Assembly (NCBI GenBank): GCA_009667805.1
Contig: CM019066.1
Span: forward strand, 117,418,190 to 117,482,189
Reading direction: 5' to 3'
DNA length: 64,000 nt
DNA from: Leptobrachium leishanense
Taxonomy: Eukaryota; Chordata; Amphibia; Anura; Megophryidae
Shown: one piece after another, positions 59,701-64,000 of the stretch
Numbering within the stretch: position 1 is the stretch's first letter
Layout of the letters: the number at the start of each line of letters is the position of its first letter
Program-made: the position numbers and the translations under genes
The notes under the pieces: model-generated
The model's input: the letters and a program-made list of their open reading frames with translations, nothing else
What the model was told of the DNA's origin: nothing
The model's database searches: none

Positions 59701-60329
59701 ATCCTAGCGGAGGAGCGTTTGCCCTGTTGGTAGGTGGCAGTACTGATTACAAAAGTGTACCAGGAGAAAAAAATGCCCTGCCTGTAGAGTACATGATAAT
59801 TAGCATAATAACTTTGGTTTCAAAAACACGCCTGATTAGGTTTTCAATCCTTGAATCTTAACAGAATCTTTGAAAACACTGCAATTTGTTACATTGCTGT
59901 GTAACCCCTACCACCATGAGAAATAATAAATCTCTTTTAAGTGAATTTGATCACTCATTAGATAGAAGGTACCAATATTTGCACCTATTGTGTCCCAAAT
60001 CTAAATTACGCCACATTTGCCATTACAGGACTGCTATATGTTTTTATCTTGAAAGTGATATCGCCAGGGGTCAAGTCCTGGGAAAAAAAGTGAGGGAACT
60101 CACCCACGAATTCCACACCCCGCATTACCTGAAGAAAATATATATATATCACGAGTATAGCAGTGCGTGCCGGTGATACCATTTTTATTGGGTTAACTTT
60201 ACATTTAAAAGACAAGCTTTCAAGAGTGTAAACTGGAAACTATACTGATCAGTGAAAGGTATCACTACGTACAGGTATACTCGTGATTGTGGCAACTGGA
60301 CTAACGCATTTTATATATAATATATATAT
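59701..60329. other. Mostly unrecognised; possible Penelope-like tail
   Basis: 60160-60235 contains ACCATTTTTATTGGGTTAAC and AAGACAAGCTTTCAAGAG, which I recall from amphibian Penelope/Neptune-type repeats. Not confirmed. A TA run at 60310-60330 leads into the hAT copy. Confidence 0.35.
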
Positions 60330-60343
60330 ATATATCCAGGCAC

Positions 60344-60737
60344 AGACCCCCAGAATAATATACACAACACTGAGCCCCCAGAATAATATACACAGCGCTG
60401 AGCCCCCAGAATAATATACACAGTGCTGAACCCCCAGAATAACATACACAGCACTGAGCCCCCAGAATAATATACACAACACTGAACCCCCAGAATAGCA
60501 TACACAGCACTGAGCCCCCAGAATAACATACACAGCACTGAGCCCCCAGAATAACATACACAGCACTGAGCCCCCAGAATAATATACACAGCACTGAACC
60601 CCCAGAATAACATACACAGCACTGAGCCCCCAGAATAATATACACAACACTGAACCCCCAGAATAACATACACAGCACTGAGCCTCCAGAATAACATACA
60701 CAGCACTGAACCCCAAGAATAATATACACAGCACTGG
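60344..60737. repeat. 30-bp tandem array
   Basis: About 13 units of the form CAGCACTGAGCCCCCAGAATAATATACACA. Copy 1 of the element has just one such unit (near 6075-6105), so this array is private to copy 2. Open frames on the minus strand are by-products of the 30-bp period. Confidence 0.93.
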
Positions 60738-60755
60738 TTATATGGATATATTTTC

Positions 60756-62395
60756 CCCAGTTCACATGGATATAATTGCCCCACCTCATATGGGTATATA
60801 TTGCCCCAGCTCTCATGGATAATGCCCCCAGGTCTCATGGATAATGCCCCCAGCTCTCATGGATATGCCCCAGCTCTCATGGATATGCCCCCAGCTCTCA
60901 TGGATAATGCCCCCGGTCTCATGGATAATGCCCCCAGCTCTCATGGATATGCCCCAGGTCTCATGGATACTGCCCCCAGGTCTCATGGATACTGCCCCCA
61001 GGTCTCATGGATATTGCCCCAGGTCTCATGGATACTGCCCCCAGGTCTCATGGATATTGCCCCCAGGTCTTATGGATATTGCCCCCAGGTCTCATGGATA
61101 ATGCCCCAGGTCTCATGGATATGCCCCAGGTCTCATGGATATGCCCCAGGTCTCATGGATTCTGCCCCCAGGTCTCATGGATATTGCCCCCAGGTCTCAT
61201 GGATATTGCCCCCAGGTCTCATGGATACTGCCCCCAGGTCTCATGGATACTGCCCCCAGGTCTTATGGATATTGCCCCCAGGTCTCATGGATACTGCCCC
61301 CAGGTCTCATGGATATGCCCCAGGTCTCATGGATACTGCCCCCAGGATATGCGCCAGGACTCATGGATACTGCCCCCAGGTCTCATGGATATTGCCCTCA
61401 GGTCTCATGGATATGCCCCAGGTCTCATGGATATTGCCCCCAGGTCTCATGGATATTGCCCCCAGGTCTCATGGATATGCCCAGATGCCCCAGGTCTCAT
61501 GGATATGCCCCAGATCTCATGGATATTGCCCCCAGGTCTCATGGATATTGCCCCAGCTCTCATGGATATGCCCCAGCTCTCATGGATATGCCCCAGCTCT
61601 CATGGATAATGCCCCCAGGTCTCATGGATATTGCCCCCAGGTCTCATGGATACTGCCCCCAGGTCTCATGGATATGCCCCAGGTCTCATGGATACTGCCC
61701 CCAGGTCTCATGGATATGCCCCAGGTCTCATGGATACTGCCCCCAGGTCTCATGGATATGCCCCAGCTCTCATGGATATGCCCCCAGGTCTCATGATAAT
61801 GCCCCAGGTCTCATGGAAATGCCCCAGGTCTCATGGATACTGCCCCCAGGTCTCATGGATATGCCCCAGCTCTCATGGATATGCCCCCAGGTCTCATGGA
61901 TACTGCCCCCAGGTCTCATGGATACTGCCCCAGGTCTCATGGATACTGCCCCCAGCTCTCATGGATATGCCCCAGGTCTCATGGATATGCCCCAGGTCTC
62001 ATGGATACTGCCCCAGGTCTCATGGATATTGCCCCCCAGGTCTCATGGATATTGCCCCCCAGGGCTCATGGATATTGCCCCCCCAGGTCTCATGGATACT
62101 GCCCCCCCCAGGTCTCATGGATACTGCCCCCAGGTCTCATGGATATGCCCCAGCTCTCATGGATATTGCCCCCAGGTCTCATGGATATGCCCCCCAGGTC
62201 TCATGGATATTGCCCCCCAGGTCTCATGGATATTGCCCCCCCAGGTCTCATGGATATGCCCCAGGTCTCATGGATATGCCCCCCCAGGTCTCATGGATAT
62301 TGCCCCCCAGGTCTCATGGATATTGCCCCCCCAGGTCTCATGGATATGCCCCAGGTCTCATGGATATGCCCCCCCCCAGGTCTCATGGATACTGC
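60756..62395. repeat. 21-bp minisatellite, copy 2
   Basis: About 78 units, dominated by the AGGTCTCATGGATA form with CTGCCCCC or TTGCCCCC. The C-run varies from 4 to 8, so the phase drifts; frames still stay open for up to about 530 codons. Confidence 0.95.
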
Positions 62396-62665
62396 CTCCA
62401 GCCCAGATCATCTTTGCTGCTCCTCTGCTGCTCCTGCTCCTGCCGCACATTGCCGGCGGCCGCGTACTTCCTGCTTCAGCGGCCGCTGACAGGAAGTGCA
62501 GCCACTCGCCTGGGATCTATGAAACAGCCAGGCGAGCGGCTCCACCTCCTGTCACGGCCGTTGTAACAGGAAGCGCGCGGCCGCCGGCAATGTGCGGTGG
62601 CGGCGTTCGGGCTCGGGCCACAGCGGGAACGCCGTTCCTGCGCGTTCCCGCTCGACTCGAGCCCT

Positions 62666-63290
62666 GGATATCGCAGTGTAATACGGAGGCTGCAAAACAT
62701 GATGCACGTCTTATAGAAGAATAAAGGTGTAAGTGTCTGATTTGAGTGTTGCATTTTCTAGTCTGTTAACACCATTCAATGCATCACACTAGTCATACAC
62801 TCAGGATTAAGGCACTAAAGTAAGTGTTTGTTCTTAACAGAGAATCTGTAACTGGTGTTACCACAAGGCTACCACAATGTTTTGCAGGAATACAGCACTG
62901 TCTCCACTTGGGATGCATCTGCCACGCTGCAGCTGCAAACTCAGGTGAGGTGACACTACTGCAGGTGAGTTACTGGAGTGCAGTAAGATCCTGCCTGGTG
63001 GTGTCATCTGCAGGGTGTTACCCGGGGCATCCCTCGACCTGTTCACTGCAGAAGCCCGCAGATGAGAGCTGGGAGCCATACTCACAGTTCGCTTGTTCAT
63101 ACATCGGGCAATGCACTATAATGTTGAATTCTGCGCTGCGTATCACTCTTTCTCCTATCTGTCCTCAGCGAAGGCAGCGCTAGACCTGGCCAGGTTGAGG
63201 CAAAACTGAAATGAGTGGCCATAGGAGTAGAGATGAGACTTTTACCTAGCATTTTAGTTGACGTTACAAACCTATAAGAACCTTTTTTTT
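62666..63290. other. Unrecognised DNA
   Basis: No gene supported. AT/GC content is ordinary and no repeat ends are visible. Confidence 0.45.
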
Positions 63291-63295
63291 TCCTC

Positions 63296-63810
63296 CCCTT
63301 AAAAAGACACCCGCACACCCTGAATTTATGGAGGAACCCCTAAAAATACACCCACACACCCTGAATATATGGAGGAGCCCCTAAAAAGACACATACACAC
63401 CCTGAATATATGGAGGAGCCCCTAAAAAAGACACCCACACACCCTGAATGTATGGAGGAGCCCCTAAAAAGACACCCACACACCCTGAATATATAGAGGA
63501 ACCCCTAAAAATACACCCTAAATATATGGAGGAACCCCTAAAAATACACCCACACACCCTGAATATATGGAGGAGCCTCTAAAAAAACCATCCACACACC
63601 CTGAATATATAGAGGAATCCCTAAAAATACTCAAGCACACCCTGAATATATGGAGGAACCCCTAAAAAGACACCCACACACCCTGTATATATTGAGGAGC
63701 CCCTAAAAAGACTCCCACCCTCTCTGAATATATGGAGGAGCCTCTAAAAAAAACTATCCACACACACCCTGAATATATAGAGGAACCCCTAAAAATCCAC
63801 AAGCACACCC
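63296..63810. repeat. 41-bp tandem array
   Basis: About 12 units of the form CCCCTAAAAATACACCCACACACCCTGAATATATGGAGGAA with indels. Non-coding. Confidence 0.92.
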
Positions 63811-63814
63811 TAAG

Positions 63815-64000
63815 TATAGCTTGGAAAAAAGACGAGACAGAGGAGATATGATAGAAACATTTAAATACATAAAAGGAATCCACAAGGTAGAGGAAGGGAG
63901 TATATTTAAAAGGAAACAAAGTAGCAAAACAAGAGGACATAGTCTTAGATTAGAGGGGCAAAGGTTTAAAAGTAACATCAGGAAGCATTATTTTACTGAG
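63815..64000 (+). pseudogene. CR1/L2-type LINE reverse transcriptase, C-terminal part (cut by window edge)
   Basis: 62 open codons read YSLEKRRDRGDMIETFKYIK, GIHKVEEGSIFKRKQSS and KTRGHSLRLEGQRFKSNIRK ending HYFTE at the window edge. The L.SLE.RR.RGD.IE..K...G...TRGH...L.....R...R..YFT pattern is the familiar C-terminal region of CR1/L2-clade LINEs. It starts without an ATG, right after the 41-bp array, so it is 5' truncated. Confidence 0.85.

Larger units (their letters stand above)
60330..62665. mobile_element. Minisatellite hAT family, copy 2 (truncated both ends)
   Basis: Same order as copy 1: CCCAGAATAATATACACAGC, a TTTTCCCCAGTTCACATGG block, the 21-bp minisatellite, then a GC-rich hairpin region (62450-62660, GGCCGCTGACAGGAAGTGCA and GCGGGAACGC...GCGTTCCCGC). 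The left end stops in a TA repeat and the right end stops at ACTCGAGCCCTGG without the terminal 50 bases, so no target duplication can be found. Confidence 0.85.

Noticed and set aside
60235..60290. CTGATCAGTGAAA resembling a hammerhead ribozyme core
   Set aside because: There is no stem II between the CTGA and GAAA parts and I could not form stems I and III, so it does not meet the fold.
60344..62395. CRISPR-like regular repeats
   Set aside because: Units are contiguous without unique spacers, and the context is a vertebrate hAT element.
60249..62724. Open frames of 160-530 codons on both strands
   Set aside because: By-products of the 30-bp and 21-bp periods, both multiples of three. Different frames are equally open.

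Overview
This is vertebrate nuclear DNA, most likely from an amphibian, probably an anuran with a large genome. I infer that from the mix of Tc1/mariner, hAT, piggyBac and Harbinger-type elements, a DIRS tyrosine-recombinase retrotransposon, L1-like and L2/CR1-like LINEs, and a gammaretrovirus-type provirus. I found no host gene that I can support with confidence, and no rRNA, tRNA or CRISPR array. The one possible host exon is a small signal-peptide-like ORF at 34914-35147. Nearly all coding sequence belongs to mobile elements, and most of it is broken. The window reads as intergenic or intronic DNA shaped by repeated insertion. || Region by region. 616-18411 is one 17.8-kb nest grown out of a single ~1.6-kb Tc1 element (TA target duplications, ~175-bp inverted repeats). 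Its transposase gene is split by an 8-bp-TSD hAT-like element (1640-4531), which itself carries a TTAA-flanked piggyBac-like element (2932-4105), and by a DIRS element (4582-17842). The DIRS carries a second Tc1 (4827-8552), which carries a hAT-like element with a 21-bp minisatellite (5816-7913). It also carries a 5'-truncated provirus (11992-15959, 4-bp duplication CCAT) with an almost complete env gene. 18412-26060 is mostly unrecognised AT-rich DNA with a second copy of the first hAT-like family (22887-24093). 26287-28730 is an L1-like insertion whose 5' end is inverted. 30640-33365 is an antisense L2-like LINE split by other repeats, including a second TTAA element. 33588-44388 holds several copies of another hAT-like family between unannotated stretches. 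46640-50251 is a second L1-like element with an endonuclease domain. 52497-56331 is an L2-like LINE split by a third copy of the TAGGGATGAGC hAT-like family, with an internal ~775-bp tandem triplication. 58375-59389 is a candidate solo LTR. 60330-62665 is a second, independently expanded copy of the minisatellite hAT family. The window ends in a 41-bp tandem array and the start of a CR1/L2-type LINE reading frame. || How it fits together. The nest gives a relative chronology: the outer Tc1 is oldest, then the first hAT-like element and the DIRS, then the second Tc1 and the provirus inside the DIRS, then the minisatellite hAT inside the second Tc1. The DIRS, both nested hAT elements, the piggyBac-like element and the provirus each leave a boundary that can be checked against an intact flanking sequence or a matching empty site. 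The best leads for follow-up are the DIRS termini and internal complementary region with a shared AATT core, the paired filled and empty TTAA sites, the env gene interrupted only by a pyrimidine-rich tandem repeat, the L1 5' inversion, and the two minisatellite-bearing hAT copies.
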